This document shows, piece by piece, positions 47,442 through 59,481 of a DNA stretch of 64,000 bases. A program made the position numbers and the translations under genes. A model generated the notes under the pieces. The model ran no database searches. It was not told where the DNA came from and saw only the letters and a list, made by a program, of their open reading frames with translations. Source of the DNA: Histoplasma ohiense (taxonomy: Eukaryota; Ascomycota; Eurotiomycetes; Onygenales; Ajellomycetaceae); the NCBI GenBank assembly GCA_017607445.1, contig JAEVHH010000004.1, positions 1,860,001-1,924,000 on the forward strand. The letters are read 5' to 3'. The first letter of the stretch is position 1. The number at the start of each line of letters is the position of its first letter.

Positions 47442-48443
47442 ATTTAATAACCATTAGGGGAATCCTCATTTCCATTTTCCCGTTTACGCAGCGAATTAGT
47501 TTGGAATGTCTGGTCTTTAGTTTCTCATACCGAGCGAGAGAGTGAACCTACGGAATATTCAATCATTTTGTCTTCTTCAAAACAGAACCCACGTTTCAAA
47601 AAGCCGTATTTGAGACACAGCTTTAACCGAAATGTGAGGATAATAACTAGAATCCGCTTGGCCCGGCTAACGCCATCCGTTAAATAATCACTCCAAGCAT
47701 TTAACGATTTTGGTATCCAGTTCGGGCGCTCTACTCGTTTCTGATCGCCCTCTCTAATTGGGTATGCCGTACTTCACTGCTTTGACCTGCCGACTTTCCC
47801 TGGAAATTTCAATATGACAAACTAATACCAACCCTGTTTCTGAAGGGGTATATCAGTGATTTCCCTATATTCTATATATTTTCCCTTATCGTTTCTCCTT
47901 GCCTGGTGCTCATCTGATATTGAATCTGAAGCTACGTGCATTATTCCTGCACTTCTATCCACAACTATTTGGATATAGCTGTTTCAATAACAGTTCCTGT
48001 ATCTGTTTTTGCCATTTTTTTTGCGTTACAACTTATCTTAATGAATGACACAGCCTTCTTTCTACATGAATATCCCCCACCTGGCATAACTAACTATCCA
48101 TCTATCATACAATTGAATTCAATAATCCAACTTTCTATATACACATATAAAAAGGATACCCGAAACCAAGAGAGTTAATATAAAAGAGGCCTCAACGCCG
48201 TAAAATGATGAAATTACCCTCTCGAAAAAATGTATGCTTGGTACATGTACATACGTGTATGCTGTAAGAGAGGAGGTATCTAAATTTTGTATGCAGCCAT
48301 CTATTGCGCATAAATATTGCTATTGGGCAATTCCATTTTTCTAGCTCTCCGATTGCTTGGCGAGCCAGTAGAGCAAAGGCTTCAATCCAGCCTGGCTGCT
48401 ACAGGCATAAAATGTTTCGTTCAAGACACGGGAGAGGTTATCA
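47442..48443. other. Convergent intergenic region
   Basis: Lies between the 3' ends of the membrane-protein gene (+) and the bS16m gene (-). AT-rich with no gene supported. It should hold both 3' UTRs. Confidence 0.55.
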
Positions 48444-49204
48444 TTATTGTATAGCCTTTTCCGCCGTATTTTTTGTCCGCATTTTGCCGAGTCGAGGTTC
48501 AACGAGCCCAACCTATTATGCACGATGTATTAGGAATCCGCACGTAATCTGCTGTGATTCAACATTGAAATGGAAGGTGAAATGAAAGGCTGAGGTCGGT
48601 CTCAAACAGGCCAATCCAGAAACCAGGTTGCTAAAACTTCACTCCCTGCATCCAGAATCCTCCACAGTCCAGCCTAGCACTGCCGCTGGGGAATTATGCA
48701 GAGGATCAAAATAATCGAACACTTTCAGAGAAACCACGACGTAGGACATACCAAGCTCAGTAATCTCCACACAGGTTCACTCGGTTGTGCACCAACACCC
48801 AGCCAGTATTTCGTCCGCGGCCTATCAAGCGCAATATCTTTGAAGGGTTTTGCTATCTTGGCTTCCGTTTCCGAAAGGCCGGTTGGTATCTTGGGAATGG
48901 GGCTGTAGGTTCCGATAACTTCCAGGGGTTTTGAGTCTCGCGCTGACCTGCATCACAAAGCACGAAAAACAAGGTTAGTCAAACATTCCCACATCTCAAC
49001 CCCTGAGCACTTCTCCAGTCCCAAATCTGCATCTTCAGGAGAGAGGAGACCAAATTGAAATCAATGGATTAGGAAGAGCTGTGTGCTGGGCTACGGGGGT
49101 TGGGATGCGATTTCAGCCTTCACATACCGCGCTTGCGCCACGACAATGTTGTAGAAGGGTTGGTGACGGTTCCCGAAACGGGATAAACGAATTTTGACGA
49201 CCAT
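48444..49204 (-). CDS. MRPS16: Mitochondrial ribosomal protein bS16m
   Basis: Three small exons, 49204-49128, 48947-48752 and 48512-48444, give 113 aa. They are too short to stand out as open frames. bS16 binds 16S-type rRNA in the small subunit. Exon 1 encodes MVVKIRLSRFGNRHQPFYNI, a textbook S16 N-terminus. Exon 2 gives SARDSKPLEVIGTYSPIP and FKDIALDRPRTKYWLGVGAQ, the fungal mitochondrial S16 core with the conserved tyrosine-tryptophan region. Exon 3 gives VGLVEPRLGKMRTKNTAEKA, then TAA. Donors are GTATGT in both introns (180 and 239 bp). The frame is exact through all junctions. No extra presequence is present, as is common for this family. The gene is divergent from the NAD(P)HX epimerase gene. 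Confidence 0.9.
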
Positions 49205-49955
49205 TATAAAGGAGGATAGTGATCATCGAAAAGTCCGGCGACGGATTGGAATGCGGGATTGCATCGGTGGTAAAGTTCAAAGGGCGCTAGGATATATTGG
49301 CGGATACGGAGAAACAATAATGCGAATAAATATGACTACACACCAACCACCAACTTTCAACAGCGCAAGAGACAGGATTCTCGCAAGACCCTGGATATTT
49401 TTGCGATAAATGATAATTGATGTGTAATCGCTGATGAATTGGACGTGTTTAGGCTAATGGGGATCTTAGGTTGCTATTTTTGGCCATTTTTTGTTTAATA
49501 TTTGAGCAATTATATAAAACCCCTATTTACGGATTAGTCAATTGAATGGGTCAGTACTCGTAGCTATCACGGCAGTGAGCAGTCTCCGAAATGAGGTGTC
49601 TTCCAGAGCATCAGTAAACACAGAACCAATCTTTCATACATCATGGAGAGATATATAGAGAGAGAGAGAGCAATGCGATCCATCAATGCACAAAGATCAT
49701 TACATCAGCAACCTTACCCCAAACGACGTCATCTCAACTCCAGCTCCGTACGCGCTGTAGAACAAGAGCATGAACAAGCAGGTCATGAACAATTCATTCT
49801 CTAGAATCTATATTAGGAGCCTCTGAAAACTGCGGGGCGACAATTTACCTACAAATTACCTACAACTTCCTTACTATCTAATACCTTACATGTACCGAAT
49901 CCAACGAGGTGGTGGATTACTGACCCATTTCCGACGATTTAGAAATCTCAAAGCC
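49205..49955. other. Divergent promoter region between bS16m and NAD(P)HX epimerase
   Basis: This 751-bp spacer is flanked by the two start codons, so both promoters should lie within it. No specific motif identified. Confidence 0.55.
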
Positions 49956-51028
49956 ATGACGCTCAGAGTTCGTATATATTATCTATACTTCTGGCTCCCT
50001 CCTTGAAATATATATTATATCTGATACTGGCCCATAGACCATCAACGCAAAAGATGCGGCGTCTCTTGACAGGGACCTCATGAATGAAGGAGGTTTCTCC
50101 CTCGATCAATTAATGGAGCTGGCGGGGCTTTCTGTATCACAGGCTGGTATGGTTTTACGTCCAACTGAGAATTTCTCGTATTTATGTCCAGGGTCTGGCT
50201 CTGAATGGCTGACTAGTTATGTTTATTGGACGGAAGTTTATCGAGTTCATCCTCCATCCAAAGGAAGGAATGTCCTCGTAGCCTGTGGCCCGGGAAATAA
50301 CGGTACGGAATTCGAGCTGGCTTGTTTCGAATACATTATCTCAAGATCTTGATAGCAGTGCAATCGCATTGGCAGTCTGCGGTATAAAACTGACGGACGA
50401 TTTGTAATTCGCGCAGGGGGTGATGGGCTTGTTGCCGCTCGTCATCTTGCACACTACGGATATAAACCAACTGTATATTACCCGAAACAAGGCAAGAATG
50501 AATTATACGAGGTTTGTAATTCTACAACATACGGTGATTTCCGCGCATTGCCCAATACCTCTAGAAATACCTAACCTGGGAAACCACAATATATAGCGCC
50601 TGAAAACCCAACTTCACAACCTCTCGGTCCCATTCACAAGCGACTTTCCAGGTACCCTCCAAACTAGCGATTTGGTAATCGACGCAATCTTCGGGTTTTC
50701 CTTCTCGGGGCCGCTTCGGGACCCGTTCGCCAAAGTAATCTCCCTCATGGAGGAAACCCAGGTACCTGTCCTGAGTGTGGATGCCCCTAGCTCATGGGAT
50801 ATAGAAGCTGGCCCACCGAGGGAAGGACCCGGAGCAAAATTTATGCCGCAAACGCTGATCAGCTTGACAGCTGCGAAGCCTTTGGTTAAATGGTTTAAGG
50901 GGAGGCACTTTTTGGGCGGTAGGTTTTTGACCAAGGGTGTTGTGGAGAGGTATGGCTTGGATATCCCTGAATATCCCGGGGTAGAGCAGATTGTTGAGGT
51001 GGATGTTAATGGGGAAGGGAAGTTATAA
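49956..51028 (+). CDS. NNR1: NAD(P)H-hydrate epimerase (YjeF_N domain)
   Basis: Five exons, 49956-49967, 50038-50146, 50237-50302, 50417-50511 and 50597-51028, give 237 aa. The enzyme interconverts the R and S forms of damaged, hydrated NAD(P)H so that the S-specific dehydratase can repair them. The first coding exon is only 12 nt (MTLR). It is inferred because TINAKDAASLDRDLM then follows in the correct phase, as in homologues. Motifs are QLMELAGLSVSQAVYRVHPP, the phosphate-binding GPGNNGGDGLVAARHL, LVIDAIFGFSFSGPLRDPF with the catalytic-pocket Asp, and VPVLSVDAPSSWDIEAG. Length matches yeast Nnr1. There is no clear targeting peptide, so a cytosolic form is likely, although upstream alternative exons could add one. 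Confidence 0.92.
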
Positions 51029-51145
51029 AGGCATGAAATGGCTTTACGGGGAGTAGGTATTATACATCATCATCCCTTTGAAATAGCTTGTTGCTTCTGC
51101 CAGCATCTATTATCGTGGTACGAAATGTGATAAACACAGAAATAA

Positions 51146-51177
<32 letters not shown>
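51146..51177. repeat. T18A14 palindromic run between convergent genes
   Basis: Lies in the 237-bp gap between the stop codons of the epimerase (+) and Doa1 (-) genes. The symmetric T-then-A structure offers an A-rich/T-rich element to both transcription units. Confidence 0.85.
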
Positions 51178-51265
51178 TCTACAATATTGCAGTTGAAACC
51201 GGGCTAGGAGGATGTTGGGGTATGAAAGGGGGACAAACCTCCTCTAGTAAGAAAACGGTGTCTGT

Positions 51266-53770
51266 TTACTCGAGAGCGCTTCTGATTTCATTAACAACGC
51301 TTTTGACCCTCGGTTCCCTCCCAAATCCACCACTGATAACTTTAGATAGTGCCGTGTTGATATCATATATTTCTTTCGCGGCAGTCTTCACTTCTTCCCC
51401 AAGTGCTGTAACCAGAGTACCCAACGCAACAAGGACGCGATATATAGCTTCAGAGTCTTTTTCCTTTATTAGAAGTTTGCCTAATTCATCGAGCAGTAAA
51501 AGAGCCTTCTCCGCAGATTCCGGACTCGAAGCTCTCCCGTCACTTGTAACGAAGACTGAAAAGTTAATGTATAGGGTCGCAATGGCGATGGTTAAATTGC
51601 GATTTGGTGTCCCCCCAGCATTCGCCAAAGACCCAACCTGCGTCATGATGTCGCTAAATTTGCTAATTGCTAGTGCCCGGCCAGCATCGGTTTCGAATAA
51701 ATTTACAAAAGTCCGAATTGCTAGCATTGCATTATTTACGTTGAGGGGAGGCTTGAACACGCCGCTAGAGATAAGTGCTGAAATCAGGTCGGAACCACCG
51801 TAGTCTGTTGAGGCTACCGCAGGCGTTGCAGCAGCGAGTAGACGAAGTAGATCAAGACCGGGAAGCCGGTTAGCAATGGGCCACGTAGTTGCTATCTTGG
51901 CGGTGAGTGGGATTCCGAATTCGACTTGAGGCGATTCTTTCAACGGGGGGGTCTGATCCAACTGATTGCAAAGGCCTATGACAGTCTCCACTTCAGAAGG
52001 GCTTAGCGAAATGTCCTTCGATCCAGAGCTAACGAGTTGCTCGTTCAATTCTTGGACCTTCTTCTGAATGGTTTTGATATTCGCGGTTTTTATAGCAAGG
52101 TATGATGTTTGAGGTAAGACTTTGGGGCGAGTTGCTGGAAAGGATGAAGAGTTGTTTGATGATCCATCCCCAGGCCGATATCTTTTCTCTTCGCCCCATG
52201 GGTCGGCTCCTGTCGGCGGTGGACCCTGGCTTTGTGTTGTTGAAGAGCCAATGGAAGTTCCCTGTGTATTTGTAGTGATGAAATTAGCAACTTGGTCCAG
52301 ATATCCCATCGGTAATTCATTATTTTGTATAAATTTGGTAGCTGCTTCGTACGGGTTTTGCGAGAGGTTATACGGAAGTTTCAGGGGAGGCTTCCCATCC
52401 TCAATATCGACATCGAAAACGTAGTCGTAGTCTTGCCCAAGATATTCCACCTTTCTACCACTGCTGGCTGCAGAGTCAACGACGGTTCCCACAGATATCC
52501 ATTCCCTCGTGGCTGTTGCCCAAGTGTGGGCAGTGACACTCCCGTCATCCTGGCGAATCATTTGAACTTGGCCCTCTTTTGTCCCCAATTTTTGCTTCAA
52601 AAACTCTGGGCCCGGCAACTTCTCCTTATTGATATTTCCAACCTGCTGCTGAGGGATAGATGATTCCTTGACGGAATTTTCAAACAGCGCGATAACTGAT
52701 TGATCTGCGTGACGCTCCTGAGCTCTACTGAAAACTCGAGTAACTCTATCGCTAGCCCCGCTAACAATGTCACCAGTTTCTTGACATACTGCAATACTCC
52801 AGACAGATATTGCTGGGTGTGTAATTGTCTGTATACACCGATCGCCACTCCATATCCTGACGGTCCGGTCCTCGCCTGAGCTAACGATTTCTCCCGAGGG
52901 CAGAGTGGCTAATGCATAGATGAAACTTTCATGACCACAGAGTTCTGCGACTTGTAGACCTTGGAGGGTCCATAATCGTATGATGCCGTCGTTGCTCGCC
53001 GACGCTATTTGGCAGCCCGAATGGTGGTTTGGGGGGAGTTTGCAGAGGGCACGAACAACGTCACCTGCCCTCATACTTCGCAATAGTTGCCCCGACAAGC
53101 TATAAATGCGGATTTTTTGGTCAGCACATCCTAAATATAGTCAGTCTGAATCCATCTGATACATCAAGATGTACTGCTAATAGAAACCGCCCATACCAGT
53201 TACTATAGTGTTTTGGTCAAAAGCCAGCACCGCCCAGACGCTTCCTTGGTGACCTTCAAATGTGACTTCACATTCCCATTTCCCAATTTTCCATAACTTT
53301 GCGGAGGAATCCCAACTCCCACTCACTACCCACTTGCCCTCAGGACAGACATCTATGGAGCATACATTGTGAGAATGACCAAGGAGCATGGCAGTTGCAT
53401 TTGCATCAGCAGGTTTCCCGGGCTCGCGCGCTTCAATAATGGTATCTTGGCCACCAGATAATATCAAGCCATCGGGGTGGTCGGAGGATGGAGGATAGTA
53501 GGCTAAGGAGTTTATGAAAGCGGACCCGTGAGAAGATATCGTATAGTCATATAACGGAGGTGGAGTAGAGGTGAGTTTCCACACACGGACGGTCGCATCC
53601 CGGGAAGCAGACAAGACAGTGTCGGGGTTGGGAAAGGCCACAGCGCGAACCTTTGTGTAAAGTATTATTAGCTTCCCATTCGAAATGGCCATTTGATTGA
53701 GGTATGCAAGGTTAGCACTTACATCATCGGTGTGGCCCTCCAAAGCAGCCGAGATCTTGAAGTCCGGCAT
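51266..53770 (-). CDS. DOA1: Doa1/Ufd3 (PLAA) ubiquitin-binding WD40 protein
   Basis: Three exons, 53770-53723, 53650-53197 and 53130-51266, give 788 aa. Doa1 is a Cdc48 cofactor that binds ubiquitin and acts in ubiquitin homeostasis, endosomal sorting and mitochondria-associated degradation. Seven WD40-type repeats fill about residues 1-300 (for example VLSASRDATVRVWKL, WVVSGSWDSSAKLWKI, IVSSGEDRTVRIWS). The PFU ubiquitin-binding domain follows at about 365-455 (TWATATREWISVGTVVDSAA, then NPYEAATKFIQNNELPMGYL). The C-terminal PUL domain, which docks Cdc48, spans about 500-788. It starts near TSYLAIKTANIKTIQKKVQE and contains the Cdc48-groove region. All domains are complete. The gene is head-to-head with another WD40 gene 1.5 kb away. 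Confidence 0.95.
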
Positions 53771-55279
53771 TGAGGTTGTGCCTCAGAACGTTGGAACCAC
53801 TATTCGTTTGACTGAATTTCGCTGTCACTATTCTCTAGTATTCTGGTGTTGGAGATTCTAGAGAACAGAAATTTGGTTGGAGTTGGTGATGGAACACTGC
53901 TCCACAAGTCCCCGCTGGTGGGGGAATCTTGGATGTGATCAATGCTTACTAAACTACAGCAAACCGACTTGATAACCATATTTCCATGAAGCTGGCAAAC
54001 TGAGCGTGGGTTTGTTTCTCATAATACAATCAAAATTACATTGTGAATGAGAATAAAATTTAGCTGTAAATCAGGATGCTAATGTACGAAGAGATACGAG
54101 GACGGAAAGTCTCGTCCAGACTCTTCCAAACTTGCTAAGTCCAACATCCAACATGAGTTCCAGAGTTCTGAGGTCGCTCAGCGCCCAGTTAATCCACCCC
54201 ACCAGCAAAGAACCCGAGAACGGAAATGCTGCAGATAGTATCCGAGAAAGGAAATAAGGTCACCAGCACGTAAGGCCCCGCGATAATATTTCTGGCATGA
54301 ATGGCCAAAGCAAAAGAAACCATTTTGATACAATGCTAATATATCGAGGAAATGAGACATCCGATGCCAAAAAGTACTAGTATCAATGAGATTGCGGAGT
54401 GCAGTGTCTGGTTCCAAGAATACGCAGCACGCTATATTTTTATTCGCAGTGCAGCGATTGCATGCCGGTTTGAATCCAGGCCTTGCATGACCCGAGGATT
54501 GGATAGTCCCCGCAGTTTCATTCGGCCTGTTGACTCTTGTTGGCAGGATGCGCTTGTACTAGTTAACCATGTATACTAGTACTACTATTTACAAGCAAAG
54601 CATGCAGCCCGATGAGGTTTTGATATCGCAGATCTCGGCGGGGAAAAAACCAAGGTTGAGATATAGAAATCAGGTGGTGAGGCGCGTTACTGCATCGGCA
54701 GCTAGTGTGACGAACTAGTCCCAACGCGGCCAAGCGGCGATGTGGGAAGCCCCCATCCTGCTATCAGATCCTGCAATGCTTGCTCACCCAGGGTTGCCCA
54801 ACTTCAACGTGCACCATCTTTGGCAGAAGACAACCAGCCCGGCCTCAGAAGACCCCGAACCTCTCTCCCCTTTCCTTCTACCCTTTCTTAGTTCTTCTTC
54901 TTTCCTTCGTTCCGCTGTTTCATCGCTTATTACCGTCTTTCCCTGTCCGCCTGCTCCCTCTTTTTACTCTTGGGCCCGCTAACGCCGCTTCTACCGCCTG
55001 CCATTTTTACGACTGGAACGCCGTAACGAATCTGATGATTTTTTCTTTTCCCCAGTTTATCATTAAAAAGAAATCTCGGGACTATAGTTTTTCATCTGTC
55101 GCAAGACGTCTCCATCTTTTGGTCTTTTCGCAAGATCCCATCCTGTCTTTTGAAGTTTCCCAGGCAGAGTAACTTTCAACTCCTTCCTACGGAATCCCAT
55201 TCAGATCCTTTTATTGTATCTATTTCCCGCCTCATCATCAATTTTCCTTTATTATCCCATAGTCGTTTTACTCCCATAA
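53771..55279. other. Divergent intergenic region between DOA1 and the STRAP-like gene
   Basis: No gene supported. The right half (from about 54.8 kb) is C/T-rich on the plus strand, consistent with the leader of the STRAP-like gene. Confidence 0.5.
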
Positions 55280-56739
55280 ATGGCGTCTGGTAAGCTTCTT
55301 TCTCGCTTCGCGTAATATCGCGGTTTGCAACTCCATCTTAGCAGTCAACTGCCTTAACCACTTGTGGCGCAAGATGACCTAGCAGTCACAGTTGTCAGGA
55401 TCTAATGGCGAAATTGACCTATAGAATCATCTAAGGTTGTCCCTCTGACTTGCCATGGACATTCTCGCCCTGTTACCCACCTAAGCTTTTCTTCCCTGGT
55501 GGAGGACGGTCAATACTACCTGATTTCAGCATGTAAAGGTACTTTCTGTGTGACTCTGGGGAGTAATAAATCTGCTTAAACTGAACACTTTTTTTCAGAT
55601 AATAATCCGATGCTCAGAGATGGAGTAACTGGGGACTGGTCAGTTTCATTTTAAGTGCCTTAGGAGGTCGCGCAATTGCTAATAGTGAAATAGGATTGGC
55701 ACATTCATGGGCCATAAAGGCGCAGTATGGCAGGCTCGCCTTTCGTCGGACGCGACAATAGCAGCGACTGCTGCTGCTGATTTCTCTGCGTTCGTTTGCC
55801 TGCTCCTGCAACACATCAGCATTCGAGCTGGGGGCTTACTTGAATTTTGCTCATAGGAAAGTTTGGGATACGCACTCAGGAGAGTGCTTGCACACTCTCC
55901 AACATGGCCATATCGTTCGTGCCGTCGCATTCCCTATGCAGGCTAACCCTCAAATACTCGCAACTGGCGGAATGGAGAAGAAGCTTCGCATTTTCGATCT
56001 TTCGCAAAGCGGAACGAGCAGCTCTCCATCTCCAACTTCACCGTACGGCCCAACTAGAGGCAGTGAAGTGAATGGTGGTGGATCGGCATCAACACCCATG
56101 ACAAGCTTTGAAATTGGCCCAGGGGTACATGGAGGTACCATAAAATCCATCATCTGGAACCAAGATCACAACATTATCACAACCGCCTGTGAAGATCGAA
56201 AAATTAGATGGTGGGATCTCCGTTCTCGTCTTCCTTTCGTGGAGCACACTGTCGATGGTACGATTGGGAGCTGCGAGCTGAACGCGCTCTCCACCTCGCC
56301 TAACGACCCGGGGATCTTAAGTGTCGCTGCGGGGAAATCTGCCTACTTCTTTGAAGGGACTAGTCCTGGCCGTTTGTATAGAAAAGTGGACTTCAAATAT
56401 GAAGTTGCAAGTGTTGCTGTGAATAATCAAACTGGAAGGTTTGTGACGGGATCCGTTGGAGACACATGGGCGCGGGTGTACGATTTGGAAACCAACGAGG
56501 AGCTTGGTAGGTTTCTTCTCTTTATCCAAACGTCTAGATTTCCGTAAATTACCTACTTCCAAACCCCAGGCGCATTATTTTATTGACATTCATCATTTGC
56601 AGAAGTGCAGAAAGGTCATCATGGACCAATATGGTCCATAAGCTACTCTCCAGATGGGAAGCTGTATGGCACAGGCAGCGAGGATGGGACCATCAAATTA
56701 TGGAAGGCCTGCCGGGAGCCTTACGGACTATGGAGATAG
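55280..56739 (+). CDS. STRAP: STRAP-like WD40 protein (serine/threonine kinase receptor-associated protein homologue)
   Basis: Six exons, 55280-55289, 55425-55538, 55599-55638, 55694-55789, 55857-56506 and 56603-56739, give 348 aa, the usual STRAP length. The first coding exon is only 10 nt and yields MASESSKVVPLTCHGHSRPV after splicing. Seven WD40 blades cover nearly the whole chain: GHSRPVTHLSF, WIGTFMGHKGAVWQARLS with DFSAKVWDTHSGECL, GGMEKKLRIFDL, CEDRKIRWWDLRS, and the closing SEDGTIKLWKACRE. In animals STRAP works with the SMN complex and UNR; in fungi the role is less clear, and RNA-protein assembly is a reasonable inference. A Ser/Pro insertion (SGTSSSPSPTSPYGPTRGSE) interrupts the fourth blade region. 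Confidence 0.92.
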
Positions 56740-57623
56740 ACAAAAATGCAGCATACGCAGAAACGAAAATGGGTGCATAGTAAGCAAGCAAGCGAAGCTA
56801 TCAGAGACAGGCATCGAGTTGGTCATTTTCCTTTCTTCCCGCATGGCTAAACACGGAAAGGAGAAGAGAAATGTTATTTAATATGACTAGATATAGTTTG
56901 CTACGAAAGGACAGAAACGTTCCAAATAATATTTATCTTAGGGACTCCTCTACGCGCGCTGCTATGTGGATGTAGATGTGTATCTGAGGCGATGATTTCT
57001 TCTCCTTATTTAATTTTATAAATTTAATTACTTTGTCGTTTCCCGCTTCCTTCTATCCAAATTCCCCAGCATCTTGTAATCAGCAGAGCGATTTTAGAAA
57101 ATGATTCATGTATGCAGCTAGCTGGCAGTTGTAGAGAACGAAGTTACGAGAGTTCTCCGATTCGTGTCGCTTCACCACATTTATCATATTATTCATGAGC
57201 AGAGGCCCCCGGAGAGGTGTATCCTCACGGTGTAAGGCAAGAGTAAATTTTAGGGTTTATCTTAGCCGAAAGGAATATCTTTTAATAAAATTATTATATG
57301 CATGAAGACTGAACTGTCTCTGTCTCATCAGTTCAAATGAAAGTGACAACGGAGTTGCTTACATCATGATACGCCACATAATATTTTGCCACAGCTGGCC
57401 GCCTTCACGGTCTTGATCTGGCAGCAAGGCGACGGTACGATCTCCTACATCAACACATTCTACTTTTTACCGTTGATCGGTACGGCCGCTTTACATCAAA
57501 GCCATTAGGATTTCCGCTACGTTAGCCTATGCACAATAAACCTCACCCTCCAATATAGCCTTGCTATAATTGCTTAGCCCCGCCTCCGTTTTACTATTGC
57601 GCCCACCTTTTTCATCTCCTGTC
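56740..57623. other. Intergenic region between the STRAP-like and RNA-binding protein genes
   Basis: AT-rich, with no gene supported. It contains the 3' UTR of the first gene and the promoter of the second. Confidence 0.55.
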
Positions 57624-59191
57624 ATGGACCGAAGCTTGGATGAGATTATAGCGGAACGGCCCGTAAGTTTTTAATTAGATCCTCCAAGCTGATTCTGTTT
57701 AGCATGAAGAAACGCGTCCCAGATAGCGTCATATGCTCCATCTCATAATTAACATCTTTGCACAGTCCTCAAACCGTGGCCGATCTCGAACCCGTCCTCG
57801 ACGGAGCAATGCGCCTCGAGATGGTGTCAAAAAGGTCTCTCGTTTAATCGCTCCAACACCTACAAGAAGTAGCTAGAGGTTAACTGGCTTCATTTTAGGT
57901 CTTCTTCTTTCTCCTCTCGCACCCTCTAGCCGTTCCGTAAAGGCACACCTAAACCAAGGCCTGGGCACGCTCAAAGCTTGCTCGTTTTCCTCCCAAGCCA
58001 TCAGGTGTTGGCCACATCATCTAGATGACCTTCAGCTGACCTCCCTTATTATTCTTGAACAACAGCCTTTTAGAACAGAGCGTGCCAACCTGGATCTGTA
58101 GGACTCTTTTTCACGCTTCCTCTCGTCTTAATTTCTTGTTCTAACGTCGACAAAGTGACTGGGTTCATGATAAGTTCGAAGATGACAGAAACAGTGCGTT
58201 TATTCAATCATTGTAATACATGGCCTTGATTCCTTATGCATCCTCCAGCTCGTCCCTCGTATCGTGACAGCCGAGCCCGTCGTCTCGACCGCTATTCTCC
58301 AGAACCCGAACAGTAAGTTCTACCCAATTCTCAGTGGATCGAACCAAACATGGACGAAATTTTACTAAAACTGCTCCTTAGACCCCAAACCGGTGCCAAA
58401 CTTCGCGTCTCCAACCTGCACTACGACTTAACAGAAGATGATTTGGAGGTATTTTCATGATCACTCATCGGAATTGAATTCCCAATCACGAACCAGTTCT
58501 GATTATGTAAAAGGATCTTTTTACTCGCATCGGTCCAATTAACGCACTTTCCCTGCGGTACGACCGAGCTGGCCGTTCAGAGGGAATTGCGTTTGTGACG
58601 TATAATCGTTTAGTGGATGCTCAAAACGCCATCCGCGAGTTCAATGGTGCGAACGCGAAAGGGCAACCGATCACTCTCACGATGATATCGGCCACCCCGG
58701 GTAGATCCGCTGGGCGAAATCCCTTTGACTTTGTTGAAAAGCCGAAAGGCAGCCTATTTGACCGAACTGAAAAACCCCGCACCAGAGATAGTCGGAGTCT
58801 CAGCCCGGAAGCGAGCGAAAGCGCAGACGTCACCACAGGTCGTGGTGGCGGACGGTTCCGCAGAAGCGATGTCTCTAAGCCTCCGCCGGACCACATCGAT
58901 CGCTACGTCCCGAGCCAACGGTCGCCAAGGCGAAGGGGCGATGGCGGAAGGCGCCGGCGGGGGGATGCGAGAGGCAGCCAAGAGCGAAATGGCAATGCGG
59001 CAGAGTCAGGCCGACGAGAAGGAAATAGGAGACCAAAAAAGACGCAGGAAGAGCTGGACCAGGAGATGGAGGATTACTGGGGTACCACTGCCGCGCCCAA
59101 TGGCAACGGCAACGGAACTGCTGCCATAACATCTTCTTCTGCTGCCCCTGCATCTGCTGCTCTGGATGATGATATTGACATGATTGAGTAA
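57624..59191 (+). CDS. RRM RNA-binding protein of the ALY/REF (mRNA export) type
   Basis: Seven exons: 57624-57662, 57766-57834, 58066-58097, 58156-58193, 58249-58312, 58382-58448 and 58514-59191, giving 328 aa. Two exons are only 32 and 38 nt. ALY/REF proteins load onto nascent mRNA and hand it to the export receptor. The start MDRSLDEIIAERP is the N-terminal REF-like helix that contacts the helicase Sub2/UAP56. An Arg/Ser-rich part follows (GRSRTRPRRSNAPRDGVKK), then the RRM at about residues 84-165: TGAKLRVSNLHYDLTEDDLE and SEGIAFVTYNRLVDAQNAIR, with the aromatic RNP1 residues weakened as in REF RRMs. The C-terminus is RGG/Arg-rich and then acidic, ending DDDIDMIE. It differs from the shorter Yra1/Mlo3 type, so I leave out a gene symbol. 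Confidence 0.85.
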
Positions 59192-59447
59192 GATGAGATG
59201 CTTGCGTGTGGGAAGAGAAGAATCAAGGATCGTCAAAATGGATCACATTTATAGCGTTTTAACTGAAGGAGATTTTGTCAAGGGCACATTACGTCGCACC
59301 TTATTCTTACTCTTCCTTTCTTCTATTTTTGGGGAGAAAAAAAGGGGGGTGGGGGCGCGGCAAAGAAGTTAACGACCAGTGTTAGTTTTCGGTTATCAAC
59401 TCTCTACTTTTGCAGAAATCCTTGGACGTGTTATTGTTTACTTAGCT

Positions 59448-59481
<34 letters not shown>

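Noticed and set aside
51222..51803. 193-codon plus-strand frame antisense to DOA1
   Set aside because: It is a shadow of the well-supported Doa1 PUL-domain coding sequence.
57835..58065. Possible intron-hosted C/D snoRNA in the ALY/REF-like gene
   Set aside because: A loose C-box-like and a CTGA D-box-like element occur, but spacing and terminal stem are not convincing.
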